Below are positions 9,804-21,350 of a DNA stretch of 64,000 bases, piece after piece. Numbering within the stretch: position 1 is the stretch's first letter; each line of letters begins with the position of its first letter. The position numbers and the translations under genes are program-made. Below the pieces are notes generated by a model. That model was not told the DNA's origin. It saw only the letters and a program-made list of their open reading frames with translations, and searched no databases. The stretch covers positions 3,517,504 through 3,581,503 of the forward strand of contig CANTUZ010000001.1 in the NCBI GenBank assembly GCA_947846985.1. The letters are read 5' to 3'. This stretch comes from Fratercula arctica. Taxonomy: Eukaryota; Chordata; Aves; Charadriiformes; Alcidae.

Positions 9804-12800
9804 GTTTTGCTTTTTAGGAGGAGTCATTACTCTGCATCCCAGATGGATAATGAGAGAAATGATGAGTGTTTTAAGCAATAATCAAAGTGGGAGTATGCCT
9901 AGTGTGAAGATGTTGCCAAGTCTGTCATAGGTAGAAATGAAGCAAAGCTTAGGAAAAAATAAAAAAGAAACAGAAAAACTGGATAGTTGGAAGAAGGAAA
10001 AGACTCATTCACCAATTGTGGCCTGCTGGTAGTGTGAGGAAGTAGATACAGCAGCTGTGAAATGTATAAATGCTCATGGCAAGTGATGATTGTTTCAGGT
10101 GTAATATTGCTATGGGGTAAGAATTCAGCTGTGATACATCTTTTACATAGCTTTAAAATCACATAAAAAGTGTCCTGACATGGGGATTTGCTGGGCTTTA
10201 GGAAGTATAATCCAAATGTATGAAATAGCCAAAGTATATGTCTTTTCAAAAAAGTGCATAAAGGAAAAACAACAAAAAAAATTAGTCATTTGATTTCTTT
10301 TGTCTGGCTTCAAAATTTGTAAACATTTTTGTTTAGTATGAGTAGGATAAAAGCTGTCTTTTACATGAGGGAGCTTTGTCATCAAGTGCCCTGCAAACTA
10401 GGAGTCTCAAAGTATGTTCTGTTGGACTGATTTCAATAACATCAATTTACTTGGTGTTAATTCTTTGCCAGAACTCTAACTCAGGCATGTAGGCAAGTTC
10501 ATTCCTTTTAAGTAGTTTGTAGTAGTCATTTAAGCCAAATCTAAAGATAAGTTTAGCTGCACCTGACTGCTTTCACTTTACTGGGCAATCGCCAACGTTT
10601 GTATACAGTGAACGGTATAAGGGAGTTAATCAGATAAGTAACCTTTTTTAAAATACACTCATTTACCTTCAGGTTAGATTTAATTCAGGTAACTGCCATC
10701 TGATTTGCTCTGCAGATTGCATAAATGTTAATGCTGACTCAAGGGAACACACAGGAGAGAGCAGGTTCATCTTCATTTGCAGTAATAGTTTAGAGACATG
10801 ACTGTATAATGTTAATGTGAAGCTCCCTAAATTTCAAACACTTAAAACCCGTTTCGGTATGAAAAAGTACTTCTTCACCGTTAAATAATTGCTATTATCT
10901 TTTGCCCAAGATTGAAGGGCCTTTTCCCCTCCAAATTGATTCACCAAACAAAAACGCATGCGTTTCTTAGGGTTCTGAACAAGCAGAAGCAGAACAGTAT
11001 TAAATAAACATATTTCTAAATGGCTACTTCTGACCAAAGTTTCTGTTGATATTCCATCATTTGAATCACTATACAAGCATGTTATGGCTGTTATCTTCTA
11101 AATGTGTATATATTTGCATATGAGTTTCCAAATGAAATGGATGCAATGACTTGTGCATGTTAACTTACTGAAGTCTGGCAGATGATGTTTTTATGGGGAG
11201 ACTAATCTTTAAGTGATCCCTATACAATGGAAATAAAATGAAGTTAATTCTTTTCAAAACCCAACGCTATTACTAGAAGTCCATTATTTTTAAAGAAAAT
11301 TAGTTGACATTGCTACTTAGTTGGAAGTTCCAAAAATTAACTTCTGTTGTAGAGTACAGACATCACTGAAACCCTTTTTTTCCCCTGCAGAGTAGCTTTT
11401 GGGGTATACATATATAACTTGTATGATAGCGATTTTGTCTTAATTCTCCAGGCTATTCAAGTGTTCACAGTGTTTTTCCATGTGCGTCTGTCTATTGTCT
11501 GTTCACATTGAATGGGGTTTACAGACTGTATTAGTAGTGTTGTGCATATAATCTGTATTGTCTGGATAAATTATTCTTAAAGGAATTTTCTGCATGTGTG
11601 TGGATTTTTTAATTGCTTTATTTCCCCTCTGTGCCTTTAAGGTTGGCTGTATCTTAAATCCAGGGCTCTATTACTCCTGCAGGTTTCCTGCTATTAAAAG
11701 TTTATTTGCAAGAGAATATTTGAAGTGTGAAGTGCTTTCATAACTCTTACTACTATTATATTCTCTTGCAAGCCCTGTTGTTTTTGGGATAACCTTTCTG
11801 TAAGAACTAGCGGACATCAGGTTAGTCCCATAGAGATATTTTTGTATTCTTGCTCCCTTTGAGACCCACTGAAATTTGCAATGACAGGATGAAAACCAAG
11901 TTGCCTATGTCCAGGGCTTGCCCACAGTTCTGGAGAACTGGGAGGCAAAGGTGGGGAGTAACTAAGTCTTGCCCACAGTATGAGAGAGGATCTCAGAGAC
12001 CACGCGAGTGCTCGCTGAAGTATGCAATACTAGCGACCAACGTGCGACTTAACTCCGACCGTAAGTTGGAGTAATGCAGCATCCTGGCTCCTCCCTCATG
12101 GTTAGTTTTTTGCAAATGAAAGTCATCAATGTCTATGATAATATTTAAGGGCTTTCAGACCCCATTCCCATTGTATTTTCCCTATTTTACAGGTATCTTT
12201 TTTTTTTATGATTCTGATTCAAAGAATGCAGATTTTCATAGGTTTTGTATCAAGATTTTGACAGGAGGGACTCCAGAGGGCCGTTGGCATTTCAACATTG
12301 TGAGAGGATGTTGTGTCAGAGTCTGCCCAAATGACGTGGTTTTGCGCACAGGCATAGCTTTCCAAATGACCTGTACTTACCTGATTTACTCGCAGCTGTC
12401 TGTATTCCTTCCCAGCATAGGACAGCAGTCTGCTAAATTACAAGCAACTGCTCTGAGTCCAGTCCTCGCTTCCACCAGAGCTGCTGCAGTTTCTGAAGGG
12501 TTCAGCGAGCCCAAGCAGATAATTACAGCCTACCATGCTGCTCTGTGGGCAGCCCATGGTAACGGACAGACAGACGTTTATATTACCACGAAGAAGTTAA
12601 AGTGAGGGCATCTGAGACGTCTTTTATTTTCCCTATTTGCTTGCTCCAACCCAGGAGTGACAGGTTGTCTTTATTTGTCTGCACAAGCCTTGCTAACCAC
12701 CGCTGTTAAGACCAACCTGTTAAAAAGTACATGAACTTCTCGAAAAGTTTCAGCGAAGGCTGCACAGTGACAAAAATGTTACTGCTTGTGGTTTTCCAAC

Positions 12801-15800
12801 TCAGCGCCAGCTTGCTTTCCTTCTCCATTGCTGTTTTCACCCTGCAACAATACTGTATGTTTAAGTAAACTTTCATTTCCAAAGTGGTCCAGGATGGATA
12901 TAATTTCTTGAATTCAGGACGCAGCAAATGGATGGGATCCTTCAAAAACAGTTGGGCATAAAGGGTTTATAAATGATTATATTGCTAGGAAAAACAAGGT
13001 TGGTGATTGTCGAGATAAGCAAATGCCTAGTTTCGTTGGCCATTAGGTAATTACAATCGTTAACTGTTTATCCTGTTGTCTGTGGAGCTGCCTTTGTTAC
13101 CCAGTCTCCCTAGAGCGATCGAATACATGCTTTGCAGTTGATATGTTGACTTGCTTCCCCAGCATTTACAGCACATCTAGCCTTGTAAAAATACTTAGTC
13201 AAAATCAGGAGCAAGTCATTCACCGATGAGTTGATTTGGACTTCCAAGAAATACGCAGTCTGTTGATGGGTTAAAAGTGTAGCTCGAGGGAGAACATGCA
13301 ATCTCCCCTCAAATACAATGCAAATCAGGTCCTAGTGGGGCTGAATACTGCTAAATGCTAATCTAGGATACATTCTTTGAATTGCAGAAGTATGCTAGAG
13401 TTACGATGGTTTGTAATACGCGTATGTGACCATAGATAAGGACATAAGTTGCGCGGTGGAGCGATAACTTTAATACTTAGCCTTATTCCCACAGTTTCTA
13501 TTCTGAGAAGCACCTTTGCTTTCTCCCCAGCAAGCTTAGAGACGTTCTTCACCAACACAGCACACTACAAAGAGGATGGAGGTTTGCATCTGCCTCCCTA
13601 GATTGCAGAGGGTACCGACTTTAATTTGCTCTTTGATATGCTACAGAATGACACAATAAAGGGGTTTTCTTTTTCATTATCTGAGGTTATCTAATCAAGT
13701 TCTTGCCTCAGTATAGCGGAGTGTTTAAATGGGTGCTCAGCTCAATGCACAGTGGTATTTTGATGAATTTAAGCCTTGCTGAATTCAGGTACTTTCAGCA
13801 CTGAAGCTTTACAATTTGTAAAATGAATACATAGGTTGAATATAATATGTATTACTTATAATGGGGGGGGGGGAAATCTCTATGAACTGGCAACACAAAG
13901 CTATCTTCACTGAAAGCAGTTGAAATATCTGTGGATTTAAATATGAATAGTCCTGGGTGACAATCCCGGTATCTGACAGGGCTGTATATAAAAGGCTTCC
14001 CTGGCAAGCTGCCAGCGCCAAAACATTGCTGAGGCTTCTGCTCTTATCTTAACCAGGAGAAAAAATGGGACGGGGAAAGCAGCTGAGGAGGAAGAGAGAG
14101 TTTAGGAGTGGTCGGAGGGTGATAGAATGAAATTAAAATAGAGATGCTTATGTCAGGAAAGCGTATGGAGTCACTGAATAATCTCTTAAGAGAAGTGAAA
14201 ACTCCATTGGTTTGGCCATTTAACTCAGAAACAAAAAATACCAAGCAATACTTTATCTTTTGTTAGGATCCAGGCTATTTCTCTCTTATGCAAGACAGTG
14301 AAGATACTTTAAACCATCTTTAAATTCCCTAAAAATTTAAATTGCATACAACATTGCATTCATCTTAGTATAAAAGCATAGTGGTTTTCTTACTTCTTTT
14401 CTCAATTGCTGGCAGACTGATAGAAGTAAGATTTTTTTCCCCCTGATATTCCAATTTTACTGTTGAAATTACCAACATAAGACTCTTGGAAGCTGAAAAT
14501 TTCCCGTTTATGGCAGAAAAGAAGCAGCTGCAGTAGCTCCACTACCGAGCTGATGTGCCTCTTTTCTATCTGGGAAAAGCTGCTCTGAAGAAAAAAGATT
14601 ATTTCGGAGTCTGTATCAATCAGGTTATAGCGATGTGAGTGGAGATGCAGTTAATAATCCAGCGAGAAGCTCAGTGAGGCTGCTGTGCTTGTTCCCTACG
14701 AGCCCCCGAAGAGCTGAGAAGCGCGGTTTTGTTGCCGGTGACCTAGGCTGCATACAAATCACCTTCTCCGCCAGAAAATCACCGCTCCTCCCGTGGGCCA
14801 TCCCACCCCCAATGCTTCTAAGCTCATTGTCTTCCCCCTTGCATTGTCTCAGGGGCTAGAAGGAAGCGTGGTGAGACATAGATTATTCTGTAAGTGCCCA
14901 GAAAGTTTAATTAATTAGACCAGTGCCTGTAATTGATGAGAATCGTATTATTTAGGATGATGGGGCATCTGAGGGTGCCAGGTCATAGAGACTATAATAC
15001 AAAGTAGGAGTGCTTGATGGTCACAATTCTTTCTCGTACTGGCAGGAGGAACAAATTTTGCTGAAATGCACGTAATTGAGCAAATTCTTAAAAAGAATAC
15101 CCAGCAGCATGCTGTTATAAATAATAACGCGTGGCTTTTGTGTATCACCACCTGCCATTAGTTTTTAAAATGCTTTATAAAAGTGGGAAACGGAGGCACA
15201 AGAGAGGTGATACAACTCGAGCGAGGTTGCTCACTGGGTCACCATCAGATGAAGAATACTGGTCCCAGTTTAACGAGTCCCAGTTTCACCTCTGCTGCCT
15301 GCAATAGGAAAGCTAACGGTGAGCTGCTGTGAACACATTTAGAGCTAAGGAACCAGCCTAATATCACCAAGCTACAAAAATTCAGTGATTTACTGCTTGA
15401 AGCTGTTTTAATTACGTGAGTTCTTATCTCACCTTGACTGCAAAATAAATTGGATTATTACAAACTACTTTTACCTTGTGTTTTTCACACTGTTGAGCCT
15501 CGCCTCCATAGGAAACAACGAAACGTTGCTGCTACCGGCAAGTTTGTCTCTTGTTTTGTTTTCTGAACAGTCAGAAAGTGCTCTGTAATTTTGGGCCTCC
15601 TTAATTGATGACTCAGTCAGAGACTGAGCATGTAGGTAATGAGAACTAAGAAAGCGATTAACATCTGGAAGGCAACTAAGGCTAGAAAAAACGCTGACAT
15701 TTTCGCATTCTGCATTTTCTTCCTTCACCCTCAGTAAATTCCTTGATTTTATATGAATTTACTGAGAAAAATTCACCTGTGGGACACTAAGCCATATTGT

Positions 15801-17917
15801 CTTTATTGTCCTTTTTTTAGTATCTAACTGGAACACTCCTGGCATTTTGTTCATCAGACATAAAGAAATGCTGTCAAGTTGTGGTCTCCTTCGGGTGAGC
15901 TCCCTGGACTAGGCTAGAAGATCCAAGCTGGCTCTGTGCAGTCATTCTGAGTCCAGATATTCTTAATTTAGTCTTACGGAAAGATCCGTGCAGCTCCTGG
16001 GACCGGTTAGGGCTTCTTGACTCAAGAAGACCCTCCTGACCGAAGGCTCCTGGGCTCGGGGCATCTTCTGGGACTCACCTCTGCTCCTCTGCAGGGAAAA
16101 CCTTGGTGGTTCCATCCCAGTTGTTCAACCACCGCAGAGCTCTGGCCTTGGTTCAGGTTACTTACACTTTTCAGGACTCATTATTTATGTGTTTTGGGTT
16201 TTTTTTTTTTGCTTTGCCCATGGTATTTCAGCCCTCCCATTTTTATGGGTAATAGAGAATTGATTGTAGGTTAATCTGAAGTAAATGGCAACGGTTCTGC
16301 CGTAACTACAAGCAGAATTTTGCCTTTGGACTTTCTGGACCTCTCTTGCTTATTTCCAAGTCTGGGTCTTCATCCTTAATAAAAATAAGAAGTATTATGG
16401 GAAATCATCTTACGACATCTGTAGAAATGCAGCAATCGCAGCTTCAGACACTTCATACATAACCAGCTCATTTTTTACATCTCTTTCTGTTCCGTGTGCT
16501 TAAGGAAATGAAGCGTACGCCGTTTTCTTGAGTACATGCGTATGTACGTATGTGAGTGTCAGTCTGTGTCTGTCCACTTTGCCCGTAATAACTTTTCATC
16601 CCATTGTCCTGTTTCATGCACATTTGAAAAAAAAAATAAAGATCTAAAAAAATACGAACTTGATCTAATTAAGTTTAATGAATATAGCTGCTGAGCAGAG
16701 CTGAGAAAGCCGATCTGTGCTCTCTCAGAGCTGTGTTGTTAGCAGAGATTTCACTGGAGAGCATGTATAAGACGAGAGGGCATTAATAAACACACAAACT
16801 CAAAGAAAACATGCAGATAAAACCTACACCTTAGTAGATAAATTTTCTTAAAAAAAGAGGTTTGGGGATTTTCTTGCTCACAGAATGATTTTTTCTACAA
16901 CGGATAACTGTTAAAACACCTCAGATGCAATAAAACTGATACCCTGCTAGAGTATCACACTTAAAACTGACGAATAAACCTCAAAAAGGTTATTTTATTC
17001 TGATAAGCTGCGAGGTTGTCGTGCCTGTTCCTACTGACCAGAGAAACCACATTAAAAAGCCCATTTCCAGATGAGTTTGCAGCGGCGTCTCCAACTTGCG
17101 AAGGAAAACTTCAGCTTCTGGCACTAACCCGATCTGCATCTTCCTCCATTTGGGGCTGAGAACATTTATTTTTATTAGGTAATATTATGCAGAGATGCTG
17201 CTGCTTGCCTTCAGCTGGCTCTTGTTTAAGAAGGCATTAAAAAAAAACAGAAGGAAAATTGTTCTAGCTCTCCTGTACTGTTCAGCACAATTGTTTTCAA
17301 GTACTCCAGATTCATACCACTGTGAAGAACAATAGGAAATTGCAAGTGCGAAAATGCTCATCAATGATCACAGGGAAGAAACATTTTTATCTATAGTTAG
17401 GTGGAAAGATGAGCGCTTGCAAGCCTGCGAATAGGTGTTGCGATTCAACGCACACCATCCACCCGCCTTGTCTGCACCTCTGCAAACGTCCAGCTGTTCC
17501 TGGCATGGTGAAAGCAAACTATAAAATGAGATTTTCTGGGAGAGAGCAGCATAAGGAGGAGCCCTGCCCTCCTCTTCGTCACACTGTCCATCCCTTGGGT
17601 GCCCATTTGCTTGGCAAAATCAGGAAGCGTGCAAGATGAAGCGTGTAAAACCAGTGCCTGCAGCAAAAATGAAGCCCTGTGAGGTGGAGAACCGACAGAA
17701 AAAGCTCGTCCTGACGGGGCTTTGCTATGATTTTCCAGCAATAGCCTTGCAGTTTTATGGATCTGATTTTTTTTGCTTTCTCACTGCAACATGCACTCAC
17801 ATACAGACAGATGTGTTGTTTTCAAGCTTCAGCTGGACCCCAGAGGTGTTTTCTTTTCTATTTCTAATCTGATATAAGGACTTTTAAAGAGATAACCATT
17901 ACTGCTTTTCTGGGAAA
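9804..17917. other. Intergenic DNA between THAP12 and EMSY
   Basis: About 8 kb of mostly AT-rich, apparently unique sequence. I see no exon with family resemblance. Open frames are short; the longest on the plus strand, 158 codons at 12129-12605, shows no domain. A likely old MIR SINE remnant lies near 15176-15250, and an ATTA-rich patch near 14900-14940 could be a conserved element. Nothing else could be assigned. Confidence 0.7.
15176..15250 (-). mobile_element. Likely MIR SINE remnant
   Basis: AAGTGGGAAACGGAGGCACA followed by AGAGAGGTGATACAACTCGA and a GCTCACTGGGTCA stretch resembles the reverse complement of the MIR core (consensus GAAACTGAGGCACAGAGAGG, then the CACACAGC region). It is diverged. 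Confidence 0.6.
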
Positions 17918-18350
17918 TCATAGAATGGTTTGGGTCGGAAGGGACCTTAAAGGTCACCTAGTTCCAACCCCCTGCCCTGGGCAGGGACACCTCCCACCAG
18001 ACCACGTTGCTCCAAGCCCCATCCAACCTGGCCTTGAACCCCTCCAGGGATGGGGCAGCCACAGCTTCTCTGGGCAACCAGCGCCAGGGGCTCACCACCC
18101 TCACAGTAAAGAATTTCTTCCTAGTATCTAATCTAAATCTCCCCTCTTTCAGTTTAAAACTGTTCCCCCTCATCCTGTCACTCCACTCTGTGATCCAGAG
18201 TCCCTCCCCATCTCTCCTGGAGCCCCTTGAGGGACTGGCAGGGGCTCTAAGGTCTCCGTGGAGCCTTCTCTTCTCCAGGCTGAACCCCCCCAACTCTCTC
18301 AGCCTGTCCTCACAGCAGAGGGGCTCCAGCCCTCGGAGCACCTTTATGGG
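17918..18350 (-). mobile_element. CR1 LINE 3' fragment, minus orientation
   Basis: It begins AATCATAGAATGGTTTGGGT then CGGAAGGGACCTTAAAGGTC, the reverse complement of a CR1 3' end. It continues through GGCAGGGACACCTCCCACCA, CTGGCCTTGAACCCCTCCAG, and CTTCTCTTCCAGGCTGAACC to GGGGCTCCAGCCCTCGGAGC. It is 5' truncated. Confidence 0.92.
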
Positions 18351-18974
18351 AGATGATTAGAGCCAGATCAGATGACTTTTCTGCAAATCTGCCGAAAAAG
18401 ATTTACAACTGCTGTTGTATCTAAAATAACAGCCAGGCCCTGGGCTCCGAGACTCATGTTTTTGGGAGCAGGCGATTGCTCTGGTCTCCAATGAGTGACT
18501 GTGGGTGTTAAAGGAGGAGCTGCTGCCCGAACACTCACACACCGTTCATGGTGATGCTCACACGCACACACTTACTCTCCTTGCTCCTTCTTCAGGCTTG
18601 ACCCGAGGTTTCCCACAGCAGAGTCTCAAGACATTGGATTTCATAAAATAATTCATTTAGTTGGAAGGTACAGCAGCAAGGACACCCCGGGCTGGGTGCC
18701 TCCAAAGAGAGGGATCCTGAGCAAAGAAATCCATGGGCAATGGTACCTTTGCAGTCTCTACACCTGCCCCTCACGCGCTGTCCATGTCTTTTAGTCCAAT
18801 AGCGACTTTTGGTCTGAAGTTTTCTAACATCTTCTTGGACTCGTTTTCTGTGTCGGGGCAGGGCAGCTCTTATCTCGTTGATCTGCAGTTTCAGCCGAGG
18901 GTTGCAGCCTCCGTATCTTCTGATTTACACCCTTCGTGCACCTGCACTCACTGGCAGAACGTGGAGAACTGAAG
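18351..18974. other. Intergenic segment between two CR1 copies
   Basis: About 600 bases with no gene or repeat that I recognise. Confidence 0.6.
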
Positions 18975-19307
18975 AGTCATAGAATCATTGAGGTTGGAAG
19001 GGACCTTTCAGATCACCCAGTCCAACCATCAACCCAACACTGACAAAACCCACCACTAAACCGTGTCCCTCAGCACCACCTCCACTCATCTTTTAAACAC
19101 CTCCAGGGATGGCGATTCCACCACTTCCCTGGGCAGCCTGTTCTAATCCTTGAGAACCCTTTCAGTGTAAATTTTTTTCCTAATATCCAATCTAACCCCC
19201 CCGGCACAACTTGAGGCCGTTTCCTCTTGTCCCATGGCCTGTTCCTTGGGAGAAGAGACCGACCCCCCCTGGCTACACCCTCCTTTCAGGGAGTTGTAGA
19301 GAGCGAA
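18975..19307 (-). mobile_element. CR1 LINE 3' fragment, minus orientation
   Basis: It starts GAGTCATAGAATCATTGAGG then TTGGAAGGGACCTTTCAGAT (reverse complement of a CR1 3' end), passes ACCTCCAGGGATGGCGATTC, and ends near CCTTTCAGGGAGTTGTAGAG. It is a different CR1 subfamily from the copy at 17918 and is 5' truncated. Confidence 0.92.
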
Positions 19308-19597
19308 AGCAAGTCACAGACTTGGGAAAAAACACTACCAAAACACTGTTCTTACACTAAAAGACTAATCGCAGCACTGTGTCTGCAGCTAAGAAAATTA
19401 CTGAGAAAATTAACTCTATTGCAGCCTGAAGGCTTCAGCAAATCTACCCATTCCTGGTGAGTACAGCTAAGCAAACAGCGTAAATAGCACCATATTATAA
19501 CCCTGAGCAATTTATTCTAATTAAAACTTACTTATTTACACTAATATCCCTCAACAGCAGGGAGTGAAACCCCCTCCCTGAAGCGGCGTGGGTTTTA

Positions 19598-19605
19598 TGA
19601 CGTCA
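19598..19605. promoter_or_regulatory. EMSY: Consensus CRE (TGACGTCA)
   Basis: A perfect 8-bp CREB/ATF palindrome about 460 bases upstream of the likely first EMSY exon end. A second copy lies at 19677. Confidence 0.7.
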
Positions 19606-19650
19606 TTGATTGCGCAGAAACTGTTTGCACCGCGTCACCACTGCCCGTTT

Positions 19651-19657
19651 TGAGTCA
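19651..19657. promoter_or_regulatory. EMSY: AP-1 consensus (TGAGTCA)
   Basis: TGAGTCA lies between the two CREs. It is a sequence match only. Confidence 0.55.
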
Positions 19658-19676
19658 GAAGCTGGAAACGGCCAAG

Positions 19677-19684
19677 TGACGTCA
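19677..19684. promoter_or_regulatory. EMSY: Second consensus CRE (TGACGTCA)
   Basis: The second perfect CREB/ATF palindrome, 79 bases from the first, in the upstream part of the EMSY CpG island. Confidence 0.7.
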
Positions 19685-19689
19685 GGGCT

Positions 19690-20600
19690 GATGTCAGCCC
19701 CGCCAGATTTCGTTAAGTTTCGGGGTACGTTCCAACCCTCCCGCCCAGGCGGACAAAGCGCGGCGGGGGGTGTTTTGTCCCCTCTCGCTGCCCGTCCCCA
19801 TGGCGGACCGGGCCGGCGCGTCTCCCCGCTCGAAGGACTACAACTCCCAGCAGCCCCCGCGCCGCCGCGCATGCGATCCGCGCCATCTTGGCCCCCTCAT
19901 TCTGCCATCTCCTCGCTCACCGAGGAAGGCGGCCGGGGGACTACGATTCCCGGCGTGCACCGCGGCGGTCCGCGCATGGGCAGTGCGCCCCGCCGCCATC
20001 TTGGTCCCGGGGAAGCAGCGCCGCCGCCGCCGCCACTAAACAAACCCGAGAGCGGCACCGGTGAGGGGGGGGAGGAGGGGCCCTGCCACCGAGGAGTCTT
20101 TCGATGTGCCAGGCACGGCCGGGCAGGTGGGTCCCGCTCCCCAGTAACCTCGCCGCGCCTCCCCACCTTGCCCGGAGCGCTCTCCTCCCTCAGGGAGAGG
20201 GGCAGCTCCCCTTCCCTGGGCGGCGGGGACCCGCCGCCCCCTCACGGGCCCGGGCGGGCAGCGCCCCGTCTCCCGCCTGCAGGGAAGCAGCGACCGCCGC
20301 CCACTCTCTCCCTTCCTCTCTCTCGCCGGTGGGGGTCCCGGGGGCGGCCGCCTCCCCCCCCACCCCGAGCCCGACGGGGACCGAGGGCCGGGGGGTCTCC
20401 GGGTGGCGGCTGCCTCCGGCCGCCCTTAGAGAAGATCCTCCTTCTCTCCTTCCAGCCCAGAGCTGGAAGGTGAGTCGGCGCCGGGGCTTTTGTTCCCGGT
20501 GCCTCCCCTTTCCCCCCCCAACGCTGTGCCGTTCCCTGCCCGGGGAAGGCGGCGCGGCCGCGGGCTGGCACAAGCCGGCTCGCCCCGCTCGCCTACGGCT
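19690..20600. promoter_or_regulatory. EMSY: CpG island and promoter region of EMSY
   Basis: A CpG- and GC-rich block upstream of and across the non-coding first exon. It contains ZNF143-like sites at 19837-19852 (ACTACAACTCCCAGCA) and 19940-19958 (ACTACGATTCCCGGCGTGC), YY1-like GCCATCTTGG at 19882-19891 and 19995-20004, and an NRF1-like GCGCATGCG at 19867-19875. No TATA box is evident, as expected for a housekeeping promoter. Long open frames here are a by-product of GC content. Confidence 0.8.
20005..20060 (+). other. EMSY: Likely end of EMSY non-coding exon 1
   Basis: The sequence after the second YY1-like site ends AGAGCGGCACCG followed by a donor GTGAGG at 20061. The next exon begins at 21242 with the start codon 40 bases in, so at least one upstream non-coding exon is needed. 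The 5' end is not defined by sequence; the start shown is a placeholder. A second strong donor (GAAG|GTGAGT) at 20470 could end an alternative first exon. Confidence 0.5.
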
Positions 20601-20747
20601 CCTTTTTTTATTTTTTTTTTATTTTTTTTTCCCTTTTATTATCTTCGTTGCGACGGGGGGATGTGCCCTCCTCCTTCCCCGCCACCCCCGGAATCTTGCC
20701 GAGATGCGATCGGGCGAGGGGGTGTTCCCCTGTTTGTTTGTTTGGTG

Positions 20748-20778
<31 letters not shown>

Positions 20779-21241
20779 GGGGGGGATTGGTGTTGGTACG
20801 TGGAAAGCAAATTTTCATGGTGTTTTTGCCGTTCTGTCATATAATAGGCTAGTGCTAAATGCATTCCCCGGGGGGAGGGGGGGGCGTGCGGTTAGCTGGA
20901 AGAGTTCTTATAATAGGTGCTCTGTGCATAAAGAGAGGGAGGAGACTCCGACATCAATTCGGGGAGCGTTTCAGCATGAAAAAAAAGGTTTGAGAAGGAG
21001 ATAGGAAACTCGGTAAAAAAGGTTGGGTGATGGATCTGACCAGGAGAGTGTAGGAAGTCCGTGCCCTTGTGGAACTGCTGAATTCCTGCATGGCAAAGCA
21101 TGCCATTACAAAGGCTGGAGCAGGGATGGGAGCGAATGTGTCCGTAGAGTTGTGAGCAGGCTGAGGAGAGTTTGCATTAATCAGCTTGGGAAATCAATAA
21201 ATGATGGACTTGCACTTACTGCATTTATATTCTTTTTTCAG
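20061..21241 (+). other. EMSY: EMSY intron 1 (5' UTR intron)
   Basis: It runs from the donor at 20061 (or 20470) to the acceptor TTTTTTCAG ending at 21241. The first part is CpG island. It contains a 29-base T run (20748-20776), followed by a G-rich stretch, a place where assembly length may be unreliable. Confidence 0.6.
20748..20776. repeat. Poly-T tract (29 bases)
   Basis: An uninterrupted run of T in EMSY intron 1, just after a TGTTTGTTTGTTTGG stretch. Confidence 0.9.
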
Positions 21242-21350
21242 CGAGTCTGAGCTCTGTGGGAGCGCAAACGCAAGGGAAAGATGCCTGTGGTGTGGCCAAC
21301 GCTTCTGGACCTCAGCAGAGATGAATGCAAGAGGATCCTTCGCAAACTGG
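21242..21350 (+). CDS. EMSY: EMSY exon with start codon (coding part 21281-21350)
   Basis: The acceptor ends at 21241 and the exon has 39 bases of 5' UTR. The ATG at 21281 lies in a GGGAAAGATGC context with A at -3, so it is a good start. It encodes [20 protein letters not shown] then RKL plus one base of Glu24. This is the conserved start of EMSY and the beginning of its ENT domain. The donor is GTACAG at 21351. Confidence 0.95.

Noticed and set aside
12129..12605. Open frame of 158 codons in the intergenic region
   Set aside because: No recognisable domain and no splice or promoter context; length is within what chance gives in 64 kb of six frames.
19610..20473. Open frame of 287 codons, plus strand
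   Set aside because: It lies in the EMSY CpG island and promoter, crosses ZNF143/YY1 motifs and splice donors, and is Pro/Arg/Gly-rich with no domain.
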